37,443 nucleotides of DNA from Kiritimatiellia bacterium (GTDB lineage: Bacteria; Verrucomicrobiota; Kiritimatiellia; RFP12; UBA1067): positions 1-37,443 of the forward strand of contig JAFWKK010000043.1 of NCBI GenBank assembly GCA_017514235.1, given 5' to 3'. Positions 15,749-24,832 of the stretch are shown here, one piece after another (within the stretch, counting starts at the first letter, position 1; the number at the start of each line of letters is the position of its first letter). Position numbers and translations under genes: made by a program. The notes beneath the pieces were generated by a model. That model did no database searches. It was not told the origin of the DNA and saw nothing but the letters and a program-made list of their open reading frames with translations.

Positions 15749-17926
15749 TCAGTGCTTGAAGACGTTGGCGCTTTCGGGACCGAAGGCGCGCAGGTAGATG
15801 TAGAAACCGACAGAGAAGTCCTCTTCGTGGGTCCGCCCGTCGATGCGGGTGAACTTGTTCTGGTATTCGAGGAGCAGGCGGAAGCCGAGGCAGTCGGTCA
15901 GGTAGTCGATCCAGGAGCCGACAGTGTCGATCTCGCCCTCCCGAATGTCCCATCGCACGAACGGGCTCCATGCGAACCAGTCGAACGGCTGCTGCTCGAA
16001 GCCGACCTGTATGTAGTGGAAGCGAATCTGGTTCAGTCCGTCGGAGGTCATGCGCGTCGGGCTGTACGGCGAGGACGAGAAGTCCCACCAGCGGAAGTCG
16101 CGCAAGGAGTAGGATGTGTAGTACCTGAAGTCGCTCGAGACCTTCTGGCTGAACGTGGCGTCGGCGAAGGCGATGCGGCCGCTGTCGGAGTCGTACTGCA
16201 CGTCGGACATCAGCGAGATGTCCTCCTCGGGGCGCCACTTGACGCGCGCGCCCGGCATTACGTAACAGTCGGACTTTCCGTAGTTGGGGCTGCCCGGCTC
16301 TGCCAGGCGGTGCCGATGGCTGTCGTAGGTCGGGTCGCTGACCCAGTCGGCGCTGCGGAACTGGAGGGCGGCATACACGTCGAAGTCGATCACGGTCCTC
16401 AAGCCGCCCTTCTCAAGCTGTTTCTGCCAGGCGTTGCGCAGTCCGGGCGTGACGCCGTAATAGGAGTACGGCAGGTTGCGTGAGCGTCCGGCGAACTGGT
16501 CCTCCCACATGACGGAGGCGTCGAGGGAGTCGAACACGTAGGGACGGTGGCCGTCGCCGGCGAACCAAGCCTCCTGAGCCAGGAAGTCGGCATACGGCTC
16601 GACCATGTGCCGCCATGTCTCGTCGATCCATGCGGTGCCGCGCCCGGAAAACGTGACGCCGCCCTCCATGATCGAGCGGTAGAGGGAGCCGGCGTCAACC
16701 GCGCGACCCCAGCCGGTGAGATTGTCCTCTCCGCTTTCGTTCCAGTAGGTGCCGCGGTAGCCGATTCGCGGCGCGACCGCCACGAGGTCGTCCAGCGTCT
16801 TGAACGGTGCGGTGAGGCGGTGGTACGTGTCGAAGCGGAACGCCTCGTAGTCGGCCCACTGCCCTGGGTTGTAGGCGAAGGGGTTGGCGGCGTCGCCGTC
16901 GCCGTACCTGGCGTAACGTCGGCCGAGGTATCCGATGCGGTTCTCGGTCTCGTAGTTGACCGGCAGCCCGAAGACGGGCAGCGGCGCGACGTCGAAGAAC
17001 ACCTCAGGCAGGCGGCACGTTCCGCCGTAGAAATCGTTGAGCGGACCCGAGACGCCGACGCCGGTGGCGAACGCTCGCTCGAGGTGTTCCCACGAGACTT
17101 CGTTGCCGTCGTGCGAGAGCCACTGGTTCTTGAAGCCGAAGAACGACTCGCGGAAGAAGTCCTCGCGCATGTAGGAGTCGGAGAACACCGAGCCCTTCAC
17201 GCGCACGACGTCGCGCTCGGTCGGCTCCCAGCGGTGCGACAACTCGATGGCGTAGCGGTCGTCCGGCACGTTGCTGCCCCAGTTCTTGTAGTTCCAGCGT
17301 CCCTTGTAGAGCCCGTCGGACTCGTAGTCGTCGCTACGGTCCCACGCGTAGTAGACCTTGAGCTTGCCGGCCCCGAAGTCGCCAAGCCGCCATGCGAGGT
17401 CTTCGCCAAGGGCCAGGCCCTGCTCGTAGCGGGCGTCGAAGCGCGTGTCGCCCGAGAGGCTCCAGCTGCCCTCTTCGCGGTCGCGGCTGCCGAGCAGGTG
17501 GTAGGAGTACTTCGTGAGCAGGTACGTGCCCCAGCGGTGCGAGTAGCCGGGCAGCCAGCTGAAGCCGCACTCCTGGTCGAGCGGGTAGTACAGGTACGGC
17601 AGCCACAGCACCGGTATCTCGTAGAACCGGAGCCAGGCGTTCCGCAGCAGCACGCTGTCTTCGGCCTTGTACCTAAGCTCTCCGGTGACGTTCCAGTGGG
17701 TGTGGCCGACCTCGTTGCTGCACGTCGTAGCACACGTCGGGTCGTGGAAGTGGACCGTGCCGTCGGCGTCGCGCGTCATGAATTCGCCGAGCAGAGACAG
17801 CGGCTTGATCACGGCCTTGATGTGGCCGGTAGCCGTGAGGGCCTGCGTCACGTGGTCGGCGGCGATGCGGTCGGCGGTGAATGTCATCGCCGGGGCGGCC
17901 GCAATGAGGAAGAGCGTAGCGATCAT
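15749..17926 (-). CDS. lptD: LPS-assembly outer membrane protein LptD
   Basis: 725 residues. LptD with LptE inserts LPS into the outer leaflet of the outer membrane. A short OstA-type jellyroll (about 15-100) is followed by the family's key junction LRFYEIPVLWLPYLYYPLD (near 110) and by a barrel rich in alternating aromatic residues (for example SYHLLGSRDREEG, FDARYEQGLALGED, DIDVNY-like strands). Two cysteines (HDPTCATTC) lie in the jellyroll and a third and fourth (QECGF, GTCRLPE) follow, so the disulfides differ from E. coli. The signal peptide is short (IATLFLIAAAPAMT) and lacks a basic residue, which is odd. The ATG overlaps the stop of rng by 4 bases, which is why this start was chosen; no other in-frame start lies close upstream. 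The C-terminus does not end in phenylalanine. Confidence 0.9.
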   Translation of the reverse strand: MIATLFLIAAAPAMTFTADRIAADHVTQALTATGHIKAVIKPLSLLGEFMTRDADGTVHFHDPTCATTCSNEVGHTHWNVTGELRYKAEDSVLLRNAWLRFYEIPVLWLPYLYYPLDQECGFSWLPGYSHRWGTYLLTKYSYHLLGSRDREEGSWSLSGDTRFDARYEQGLALGEDLAWRLGDFGAGKLKVYYAWDRSDDYESDGLYKGRWNYKNWGSNVPDDRYAIELSHRWEPTERDVVRVKGSVFSDSYMREDFFRESFFGFKNQWLSHDGNEVSWEHLERAFATGVGVSGPLNDFYGGTCRLPEVFFDVAPLPVFGLPVNYETENRIGYLGRRYARYGDGDAANPFAYNPGQWADYEAFRFDTYHRLTAPFKTLDDLVAVAPRIGYRGTYWNESGEDNLTGWGRAVDAGSLYRSIMEGGVTFSGRGTAWIDETWRHMVEPYADFLAQEAWFAGDGHRPYVFDSLDASVMWEDQFAGRSRNLPYSYYGVTPGLRNAWQKQLEKGGLRTVIDFDVYAALQFRSADWVSDPTYDSHRHRLAEPGSPNYGKSDCYVMPGARVKWRPEEDISLMSDVQYDSDSGRIAFADATFSQKVSSDFRYYTSYSLRDFRWWDFSSSPYSPTRMTSDGLNQIRFHYIQVGFEQQPFDWFAWSPFVRWDIREGEIDTVGSWIDYLTDCLGFRLLLEYQNKFTRIDGRTHEEDFSVGFYIYLRAFGPESANVFKH

Positions 17927-19545
17927 GACTGGGAGTATAGCACTTGCGAGGTGGCCGCGTCCAGTATGGAGAACGCCTCCGGGTGGCGGTGTAGCTCGGA
18001 GACGAAGGTGAGCCGTGTCTCGTATTCCTTCTGCAGCTTGGCGAGAATCGCGCTGTCCTCGGTCCGCAAGCGCTGCATCACCTGCGGCGCGATCACGATC
18101 TTCGGCTCGAATGGCTTCTTGTCCGCCGCCGCCTTGCGGAGCAGCGCGACGAGGCGGCGCTGAATCTCGATCGAGATCGCCATAGGCGACTTGACGAGTC
18201 CGCTGCCGCGGCAGTAGGGGCATGTCGAGGTGAGCTGCGAGAGGATCGACTGGTCCTGCCGCTGGCGCGACATCTCGAGGAGCCCGAGCTCGGAAATGTC
18301 CAGCACGTTCGTCCGCGCGCGGTCGCGCTTCAGCGCCTCCTTTAGCGCTCGGCACACCTCGCGCTGGTGCTTGCGGCTCTTCATGTCTATCAGGTCGAGG
18401 ATGACGAGTCCGCCGATGTTCCTAAGGCGCAGCTGGCGGGCCACCTCGTCGACGGCCTCGAGGTTCACCTCGCGTATCGCCTCCTCCTGGCTGCCCTTGC
18501 CCTTGTAGTGGCCGGTGTTCACGTCGACGGCGATAAGCGCCTCGGTCTCGTCGATGACTAGGTAGCCGCCGGACTTGAGCGGCACCTGCCTGGCGAACGC
18601 GTCGTGCAGCTGGCGCTCGACGCCGAAGTGCTCGAAGATGCCGGTGTCGCCGTCGAACCGGCGGATCTTGGAGCGCGCCCGGCGCGAGATGCGTGCGGCC
18701 ACCCCGCGCATAGACTCGAAGCTCTCCGCGTCGTCGATGACGATCGTGTCCACGTCCTCAGTGAGCCAGTCGCGAATCACCCGCTCGCAGAGGCCGGGCT
18801 CCTGGAAGACGCAGCTCGGCGTGCGGAGCGTCTTCACGTTGGCCTGCATCTCGCCCCACACCGACAGCAGGTTCCTGAGGTCGCGGGCGAACGCTCGGGA
18901 GGTCGCGCCCGCGCCTGCGGTGCGGACGACCAGCCCCACGCCTTCGGGCAGCGGGAGCCTGTCGAGGATACGCTTCAGGCGTTTGCGCTCCGCCGCGTCG
19001 CCGATCTTCTTCGAAACGCCGCGCAGCGTCGCGCCGTGCGAGTCCTTCGCGCCAGGCATCATCACGAGGTAGCGGCCCGGTATCGAAAGGTTGGCCGTGA
19101 CGCGCGGGCCCTTCGTGGAGATCGGCCCCTTGGTGACCTGCACTATGATCTCCGATCCCGGAGGGAAGCGCTTCGCGATCTCCTCGTCGGAAAGGCGGCT
19201 GGGCTTGCGTCCCTTCTGGCGCCCGCGGCGGTCGGCGCTCTCGTCGCCGCCTCCCTCATCCTCGTCGATGAGCGCGTCTGCATCGGGCGTCATGTCCCAG
19301 TAGTGCAGGAACGCGTTCTTCTTCAGCCCGATGTCGACGAACGCAGCCTGAAGGTCGTTCTCCAGGTTCTGAACCCGCCCCTTGAACACGCTTCCGACGA
19401 GGCGCTCCTCCTCGGGGTGCTCCACCATGAACTCCTCGAGGCGGCCGTTCTCCATTACGGCAACGCGCGTCTCGAGACGCTCCACGTTGATGATGATGTC
19501 GCGCTTCGTCTTCGCGCGCTTCAGCCATCCGAACAGATTTATCAT
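17923..19545 (-). CDS. rng: Ribonuclease G/E family endoribonuclease
   Basis: 540 residues, close to RNase G length; the long RNase E C-terminal scaffold is absent. An S1 domain (about 45-160) starts with GSVFKGRVQNLENDLQAAFVDIG and carries an acidic/basic insertion (residues about 92-118, EDEGGGDESADRRGRQKGRK). The catalytic DNase I-like domain has Asp341 (AVDVNTGHY) and Asp384 (LDLIDM), and the zinc-link TCPYCRGSG (Cys442, Cys445) needed for tetramer formation. The enzyme matures rRNA and starts mRNA decay in the cytoplasm. The start ATG overlaps the rodA stop (ATGA) and the end overlaps the lptD start the same way. rng beside mreBCD is known in Proteobacteria, so this arrangement is ancient. 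Confidence 0.95.
   Translation of the reverse strand: MINLFGWLKRAKTKRDIIINVERLETRVAVMENGRLEEFMVEHPEEERLVGSVFKGRVQNLENDLQAAFVDIGLKKNAFLHYWDMTPDADALIDEDEGGGDESADRRGRQKGRKPSRLSDEEIAKRFPPGSEIIVQVTKGPISTKGPRVTANLSIPGRYLVMMPGAKDSHGATLRGVSKKIGDAAERKRLKRILDRLPLPEGVGLVVRTAGAGATSRAFARDLRNLLSVWGEMQANVKTLRTPSCVFQEPGLCERVIRDWLTEDVDTIVIDDAESFESMRGVAARISRRARSKIRRFDGDTGIFEHFGVERQLHDAFARQVPLKSGGYLVIDETEALIAVDVNTGHYKGKGSQEEAIREVNLEAVDEVARQLRLRNIGGLVILDLIDMKSRKHQREVCRALKEALKRDRARTNVLDISELGLLEMSRQRQDQSILSQLTSTCPYCRGSGLVKSPMAISIEIQRRLVALLRKAAADKKPFEPKIVIAPQVMQRLRTEDSAILAKLQKEYETRLTFVSELHRHPEAFSILDAATSQVLYSQS
17934..17942 (-). promoter_or_regulatory. Candidate internal extended -10 box TGCTATACT before lptD
   Basis: TGC-TATACT on the minus strand lies inside the end of rng, ending 8 bases before the lptD ATG (17926). 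A start at the usual spacing would make a leaderless lptD mRNA. It may be chance, because the bases are constrained by the rng reading frame. Confidence 0.25.
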
Positions 19546-20711
19546 GTTTTCTTCTCCCTGTGAATTGACACGCTCTGGATTATTCCAAGCCCGCACATGA
19601 CCGTTACAAGGAACGTGCGGCCTGACGATATGAACGGCAGCGGCAGCCCCGTTATCGGCACGAGCCCGATCGACATCGCGATGTTCACGTAGACATGCGC
19701 GAATACGAGCGTCGTGAAACCGACGGCGAACAAGCGGCCCCGGCCGTCCGACGATATGAACGCGACCCGGCAGCCGGACAGCAGAAGCAGTCCGAACAGC
19801 GCGAGCAGCGCAGAAGATCCGACGAATCCCGTCTCCTCCGCATAGACGCAGAAGATGAAGTCGTTCATCGAAATTGCCTGCGGCAGGTACTTGAGGTGGT
19901 TCGTCTCGCCTCTCCCGATCCCCTTGCCGGAGAACCCCCCGGACCCGATGGAGATCTTCGCCTGCCTCAGGTTGTAGCCGGCGTCCGTAAGGTCCGCCTC
20001 CGGAAAGAGGAAGACCTTCACGCGGCGCAGCTGGTGCGGCCTGAGCGGCAGCATGCGCCTTATCCGCTCGCTGCGCTCTGGCGAAGCCCCGGGTTTCTCG
20101 GCCTCGTACACCGCGCCAAGCATCGCCAGGGCGGCGATGCCGCCGAGCGCGACGAGCGTCACGAGCCCACGTCGCCACACGCCAGCCACAAGCAGCATCG
20201 TCAGCGCCGCCGGCACGAGCGTAAGCGTCGTTCCGAGGTCCGGCTCGGCGAGTATCAGCGCCGCCGGAACGCCGACGAGGACCGCCGCCACCGCAAACCC
20301 GCGGAACGTCGGCCTCAGCGCCGCCATGCGCTCGCCGCCGGACCCGAACAGGCTCGCCAGGAGCGCGATGACGCAAAGCTTGGATATCTCGCTCGGCTGG
20401 AAGAACCAAAGCCAGCGCCGTCCGCCGTAGACCGTTGAGCCGACGACCAGCACGGCGACGAGAAAAGCCACCGCCGCCGCGTACGCCGGCACGGCCACCG
20501 CACCGAGATACCGCCGGTAGTCCGCGAGCGCCAGCACGAGGTAGAGCACGAGCCCGACAGCCGCCGTCACGAGGTTGCTCCGCCACATCCCGTGGAACAG
20601 CACCTCCGACCTGGCGTTCCCCGCAGACCATATCGATACGGTGCCGACCGCGATCAGTGCGAGCATCGCGGCGAACATCAGCCAGTCGAACCTTTTCAGC
20701 TTCGCCAGCAT
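19542..20711 (-). CDS. rodA: Peptidoglycan glycosyltransferase RodA (SEDS family)
   Basis: 389 residues with about ten membrane helices. RodA polymerises glycan strands from lipid II during cell elongation, paired with PBP2. Family signatures: WLWFFQPSEISKLCVIALLA (helix with the Q-P-S-E block), ILAEPDLGTTLTLVP with the catalytic aspartate of SEDS proteins (the Asp in EPDLG), the periplasmic loop GGFSGKGIGRGETNHLKYLPQA, DFIFCVYAEETGFVG, and GLPLPFISSGRTF near the C-terminus. The loop 238-285 is rich in arginine. The ATG lies within the TGA of mrdA (TGATG), and the stop overlaps rng. This is the same gene order as E. coli mrdA-mrdB. Confidence 0.97.
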   Translation of the reverse strand: MLAKLKRFDWLMFAAMLALIAVGTVSIWSAGNARSEVLFHGMWRSNLVTAAVGLVLYLVLALADYRRYLGAVAVPAYAAAVAFLVAVLVVGSTVYGGRRWLWFFQPSEISKLCVIALLASLFGSGGERMAALRPTFRGFAVAAVLVGVPAALILAEPDLGTTLTLVPAALTMLLVAGVWRRGLVTLVALGGIAALAMLGAVYEAEKPGASPERSERIRRMLPLRPHQLRRVKVFLFPEADLTDAGYNLRQAKISIGSGGFSGKGIGRGETNHLKYLPQAISMNDFIFCVYAEETGFVGSSALLALFGLLLLSGCRVAFISSDGRGRLFAVGFTTLVFAHVYVNIAMSIGLVPITGLPLPFISSGRTFLVTVMCGLGIIQSVSIHREKKT

Positions 20712-22489
20712 CACGAGCCGCCCTCCCTGAATGCGGCCTTCAGCACGGCGCACACCTTCGGCGCCGTCGTTCCGCCGCCGGACTCGCCGTTCTCTATCAC
20801 CATCGCGACAGCGATCTGCGGCCTGTCGGACGGCGCATACGCAACGAACCATGTGTTTTTGCGCCGCCGCTCGCCCATGCCGATCTCGGCCGTGCCAGTC
20901 TTGCCGGAGACAGGCACCGGCACCCCTTCGCCACCGCGCCAGCCGGTTCCATGCGACTCGCCGTCGCCAGCCACCACCATTCTCATGCCGTCGCGCACCA
21001 CAGCAACGTGCGCAGCTGCGAACGGCAGCGGCACGCGCTCTACCGGCACGTCGAGCTTGAGGCGCGGCGTGACAAGCCAGCCGGTGCCCACCGCCCCTGC
21101 GACGCGCGCCATCTGAAGCGGAGTCGCCAGCAGCATGCCCTGCCCTATCGCCATCTGCGCAAGGTCGCCCGGATACCACGGCTCGCGGTAGGTGCGCATC
21201 TTCCACTCGCCGTCGGGCACGACGCCCGCCGCGTCAACGCCGAGGTCAATGCCCGTCTTCGCCCCGAGACCGAACGCACGCGCCGCGCCGACTACCGCGT
21301 TAGTCCCTACAATCACGGCAAGGTTGCAGAAGAACGGGTTGCAGCTCTTCATCAGCGCATGGCGCACGTCCAGTTCGCCATGCCCCCAGCGGCTCGAGCA
21401 GCGAAGCCGCATCGACCCGAGCGCGAAGGTTCCCGTGCAGTCGTACGACTCATGCTCGGGCCACCCTGCCACCAGCCCGGCAATCGCCGTGACCGGCTTG
21501 AACGTGGAACCTGGCGCGTAGAGTCCGCCTGTCGCCCGGTTCAGGAGCGGCTTCGCCGGGTCGGTGGCGTAGCGCGCATAGATTTCCGGACTGAGGCTCG
21601 GCACGAACGCGTTCGGGTCGTAGCCCGGCGAACTTGCCAGCGCCAGCACTCCGCCGCTGACCGGGTCGATCACCGCGCACGCCCCGATCTCGCCGCGCAG
21701 CTGCCTCTCCACCTCCGCCTGAATGGCAACGTCGAGAGTAAGCTGCAGGTCCGGCCCGCGCTGCGACTCCACGACCGTCCAGCTGCGAATTGCGAATCCA
21801 CGGGCATCCACCAGCAGCTTGCGCTCGCCGGACACGCCCCGCATGAAGCTGTCGTAATACGCCTCCAGCCCAGAGCGCCCGCGCAGCTCCGGCGTCACGA
21901 AGTTGAACTTCTCGTCGCCGGCCTCCGCCTCGCCGCGGTCGCGCCCGACATAGCCGATGACGTGGGCCGCAAGCGTCCCCTCCGGATAGTGGCGCTCGAC
22001 CGACTCGTCGACCGTGAACCCTGGAAACTCGCGCTCCTGCTCGGAAAAGACCGCCAGCTCTCGTTCGCCGATGTCACGCCAGACGAACAGCGGCATCGCC
22101 AGAGACTGGCGAATGTGACGGCGTACCGCCTTCGCCGAGAGCGGCGAGGGGCGCCCTATCGCGGCTGCGACGTTCGACACCGCCTGCTCGATGGCCACCG
22201 CCGTCGCCTCCCACGTCCGCTTCTGGAACGCCGTCGGCTGACACGTGATCGACACCGAGCGGCGGTTGGCGGCGAGGACCCTGCCCTTGCGGTCAAGTAT
22301 ACGTCCGCGGACCCCAGCCGTCTGCACCCTGCGAACCGACTGGCGGGCGTTGGCGTAGCTGTAGTCGGCGGAGTCGTCCACCTGGACCTCTTTCAGGCGC
22401 ACCCCGAGATGGAGCAGCCCGGCGGCGATCAGCGCCGCCAGGACCAGGCAGGAAAGGCCGCTCACGACAGGCAGTTCATCCCTGTTCAT
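20711..22489 (-). CDS. mrdA: Penicillin-binding protein 2, elongation-specific transpeptidase
   Basis: 592 residues. PBP2 cross-links new peptidoglycan on the periplasmic side for cell elongation. One N-terminal anchor helix (about 8-27), a pedestal/dimerisation domain with GRILDRKGRVLAAN near 60, and a transpeptidase domain with all three active-site motifs: STFK (nucleophile Ser328), SCN (Ser382) and KTG (Lys530). A cysteine sits beside the second motif (KSCN). GSTFKPVTAI, GQGMLLATPLQMA and VSGKTGTAE are standard. The start at 22489 (NRDELPVVSG) is chosen because the anchor follows directly; an in-frame upstream TTG would add a basic stretch. It overlaps mreD by 14 bases and rodA by 1. Confidence 0.97.
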   Translation of the reverse strand: MNRDELPVVSGLSCLVLAALIAAGLLHLGVRLKEVQVDDSADYSYANARQSVRRVQTAGVRGRILDRKGRVLAANRRSVSITCQPTAFQKRTWEATAVAIEQAVSNVAAAIGRPSPLSAKAVRRHIRQSLAMPLFVWRDIGERELAVFSEQEREFPGFTVDESVERHYPEGTLAAHVIGYVGRDRGEAEAGDEKFNFVTPELRGRSGLEAYYDSFMRGVSGERKLLVDARGFAIRSWTVVESQRGPDLQLTLDVAIQAEVERQLRGEIGACAVIDPVSGGVLALASSPGYDPNAFVPSLSPEIYARYATDPAKPLLNRATGGLYAPGSTFKPVTAIAGLVAGWPEHESYDCTGTFALGSMRLRCSSRWGHGELDVRHALMKSCNPFFCNLAVIVGTNAVVGAARAFGLGAKTGIDLGVDAAGVVPDGEWKMRTYREPWYPGDLAQMAIGQGMLLATPLQMARVAGAVGTGWLVTPRLKLDVPVERVPLPFAAAHVAVVRDGMRMVVAGDGESHGTGWRGGEGVPVPVSGKTGTAEIGMGERRRKNTWFVAYAPSDRPQIAVAMVIENGESGGGTTAPKVCAVLKAAFREGGS

Positions 22490-22949
22490 CGATCGCCGCC
22501 TTTCTTTCCATGCAATCCAGGATCGCTCCGACCGCAAGGGCCGTGGCAAGTCCGACGGGGAGCGCCGCCAGCACGCGGACGAAGAAGCCGCCGCCCAGCC
22601 CGCTGGTCCATATGAATATCCAGACCTGATACACTGGATACGTGAACAACGTGGCCGCGCGCGGCATGCCAGACCACCGGATCAGCGCCGCAAGCCCTAG
22701 AAAATAGCTGACGCTCGTCACCGGCGGCAGGGCCGACAGCGCATCCTCCAGCGCACCGGCGGCGATCGCGAACAACACTGCGGCAACGGCCGGACGCCTC
22801 ACCGCCATGAACTGCACGGCCGTCAGCAGCACGGGAAACCCCACGCCCAGCAACTTGGGCAGAAGAACCTCCGCCCCTGCGCCGAACACGAGGACAAGAA
22901 GCGAAAACACCAGCACTACAAGGTCATTTGCCACGGCGTATGAACACAT
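22476..22949 (-). CDS. mreD: Rod-shape-determining membrane protein MreD
   Basis: About 157 residues with five or six hydrophobic segments and little else, as MreD usually is. The recognisable family features are the position in the operon, size, and the pattern RRPAVAAVLFAIAAGALEDALS (arginine pair, then helix with an acidic pair). MreD helps place the elongasome in the inner membrane. The start is uncertain: an ATG at 22949 overlaps mreC by 26 bases and has GGAGG directly before it, too close for a normal ribosome site; a GTG at 22934 is the alternative. It overlaps mrdA at the other end by 14 bases, so translation is probably coupled. Confidence 0.85.
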   Translation of the reverse strand: MCSYAVANDLVVLVFSLLVLVFGAGAEVLLPKLLGVGFPVLLTAVQFMAVRRPAVAAVLFAIAAGALEDALSALPPVTSVSYFLGLAALIRWSGMPRAATLFTYPVYQVWIFIWTSGLGGGFFVRVLAALPVGLATALAVGAILDCMERKAAIDEQG

Positions 22950-23715
22950 CCTCCAATGCCGGGAAGTCGACGCTCGGCAGCACGTCGCCCTCTCGCGAAA
23001 GCCCGTCCGCATCAGTCCTAACCCCAAGCAGCGTACCCACCTCTATGCCCTTCGGAAACACGCCGCCAATCCCTGACGTCACGACTCGCGCGCGCGGCGG
23101 AGCTTCAGTAGCACCCGTCATGTGCCGAAGTACAAGCAGATCGTCGCCGCCGCCGGACAGTATGCCGGCAAGGCTTCCCGGCTCGCCGGTCTCCACCGCG
23201 CAAGCCACCTTTATGGAGCGGTCGGTGATGCGCGTGATCTCGGCGACATGCGGCGAAACCGCCGTCACCCGCCCGACCAGGCCCTCCGGCGCAACCACGA
23301 CCGCGCCCTCGCGCACGCCCGCAAGCGATCCCTTGTCCACCCGGAGCACATTCGGCGCTCCTGCCGCCGCCCCGCCGGACGACAGCACACCGGCAGCCAG
23401 CCACTCACCGGGTTTTCTGCTTGCATAGTTCAGCACGCGACGGAACCGTTCGTTCTCTGCCTCCAGACGCTCGATGTCGCCGCGCAACACGGAGAGCGAC
23501 GCCACCTCGCGCCGCAAGCGCATGTTCTCCGCGCGGGCTTCCGCCCCGCGGAACATTCCGCAGATGCGCGACACGACCCGCTGCGAGAAGAGACGCTTCG
23601 CCCGCTCGACAGGATAGACCGCCTCGCTGCATGCGGAACGCGAGAAGGCCAGGACTCCCGCCCCGGCCACCGCCACCGCCAATATCGCAAATGTCCCGGT
23701 TGTTCTCGCCTTCAC
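22924..23715 (-). CDS. mreC: Rod-shape-determining protein MreC
   Basis: 263 residues with a GTG start overlapping the mreB stop (GTGA). One N-terminal membrane helix (about 8-26), then a coiled coil (about 58-97: RGAEARAENMRLRREV, LRGDIERLEAENERFRRVLNY), then the two beta domains with VLRVDKGSLAGVREGAVVVAPEGLVGRV, the SPHVAEITRITDRSIKV block, and VVTSGIGGVFPKGIEVGTL, all conserved in MreC. It works in the periplasm, activating PBP2/RodA and linking them to MreB. The length is ordinary and no key block is missing. Confidence 0.96.
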   Translation of the reverse strand: MKARTTGTFAILAVAVAGAGVLAFSRSACSEAVYPVERAKRLFSQRVVSRICGMFRGAEARAENMRLRREVASLSVLRGDIERLEAENERFRRVLNYASRKPGEWLAAGVLSSGGAAAGAPNVLRVDKGSLAGVREGAVVVAPEGLVGRVTAVSPHVAEITRITDRSIKVACAVETGEPGSLAGILSGGGDDLLVLRHMTGATEAPPRARVVTSGIGGVFPKGIEVGTLLGVRTDADGLSREGDVLPSVDFPALEDVFIRRGK

Positions 23716-24749
23716 GAAGCTCGCCTGTTCTTGGCGAGGAAGTCGAGTTCGTTCATGACGACACCCGTGCCTTCTGCGACCGCTGAAAGCGGATCGTCAG
23801 CCACGCAGACGGGAAGCCCCGTCTGAGCCGCGAGGAGCTTGTCGAGGCCCTTGAGCTGGGAACTGCCTCCCGAAAGCACAAGTCCACGGTCAACCAGGTC
23901 AGCCGCAAGCTCCGGCTCGCATCGGTTGAGCGTGGTGCGCACCGCATCCACGATCAGCGAAACCGGATCCTTGAGAGCATCCCTTATCTCCTCTGAGGTT
24001 ATCGTCAAAGTCTTCGGCAACCCCGCCACTATGTCCCTGCCCTTGATCTCCAGCGTACTCTCCTCGCCCGTCGGATAGGCACTCCCGATCTCGATCTTGA
24101 TCTGCTCAGCCGTCCTCTCTCCGATGAGAAGGTTGTATACGCGCTGCATGTACTTCACTATGCACTCGTCCATCGCATCACCGCCGGCCTGCCTGGCCGA
24201 GTAGCTGTGGACGATTCCGGCCAGCGAGATGATCGCCACCTCGCACGTGCCGCCACCAATGTCAACAATCATCGATCCCGCCGGCTCGGACACCGGCAGC
24301 CCCGCGCCGATCGCCGCCGCCATGGGCTCCTCGATGAGGAACACGTCGCCTGCGCCGGCATTGCGGGCCGCCTCCTCGACGGCGCGTTTCTCGACCTCGG
24401 TGATTCCCGACGGAACGGCAATCACCATGCGCGGCTTGGTGTACTTAGAGTAGAAGCGAGGAGGGCACACCTTCTCAAGGAAATACTTGATCATCGCCTC
24501 TGTGATGTCAAAGTCGGCAATGACGCCAGACTTCATCGGACGGATCGCTATGATGTTGCCGGGCGTACGGCCAAGCATTCGCTTGGCCTCCTCGCCGACG
24601 GCAAGGACGCGCTTCGAACCGGCCTGTATCGCCACGACCGACGGCTCGCGCAGCACGATGCCGCGGTCCTTGGCATAGACCAGCGAATTCGCAGTGCCCA
24701 GGTCAATCCCGATGTCTGTCGAGAAAAGCGACTTCAGTTTTCCGAACAT
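23712..24749 (-). CDS. mreB: Actin-like rod-shape protein MreB
   Basis: 345 residues, standard for MreB. Phosphate 1 loop DIGIDLGTANSLVY near residue 12, phosphate 2 VDIGGGTCEVAIISL, the adenosine motif LVLSGGSSQLKGLDKLL, and the amphipathic N-terminal segment (FGKLKSLFS) that binds the membrane. Filaments guide the elongation machine along the inner face of the membrane. An AAAGAG site precedes the ATG. A strong promoter (24786-24814) lies directly upstream. It is the first gene of the operon running through mreC, mreD, mrdA, rodA, rng, lptD and lpxK. Confidence 0.98.
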   Translation of the reverse strand: MFGKLKSLFSTDIGIDLGTANSLVYAKDRGIVLREPSVVAIQAGSKRVLAVGEEAKRMLGRTPGNIIAIRPMKSGVIADFDITEAMIKYFLEKVCPPRFYSKYTKPRMVIAVPSGITEVEKRAVEEAARNAGAGDVFLIEEPMAAAIGAGLPVSEPAGSMIVDIGGGTCEVAIISLAGIVHSYSARQAGGDAMDECIVKYMQRVYNLLIGERTAEQIKIEIGSAYPTGEESTLEIKGRDIVAGLPKTLTITSEEIRDALKDPVSLIVDAVRTTLNRCEPELAADLVDRGLVLSGGSSQLKGLDKLLAAQTGLPVCVADDPLSAVAEGTGVVMNELDFLAKNRRAS

Positions 24750-24785
24750 TTGGCGTTCTCTTTCACTTCTATACGTTTCGGGTAT

Positions 24786-24814
24786 ATTTTAGCGTAAATT
24801 TTCAACGCAGTCAA
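24786..24814 (-). promoter_or_regulatory. Sigma70 promoter of the mreB operon (TTGACT-17-TAAAAT)
   Basis: The -35 box TTGACT (24809-24814) and -10 box TAAAAT (24786-24791) are separated by exactly 17 bases, in an AT-rich island between tadA and mreB. The predicted start gives a leader of about 30 bases. It is one of the best-matching promoters in the window and the only clear one for the long envelope operon. Confidence 0.75.
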
Positions 24815-24832
24815 TGCCGAACGGAAAATAAA

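Noticed and set aside
19577-21206. Long open reading frames in frames opposite or shifted to mrdA, rodA, rng and lptD
   Set aside because: These have arginine-, histidine- and proline-heavy compositions typical of high-GC shadow frames; the real genes have complete family motifs.
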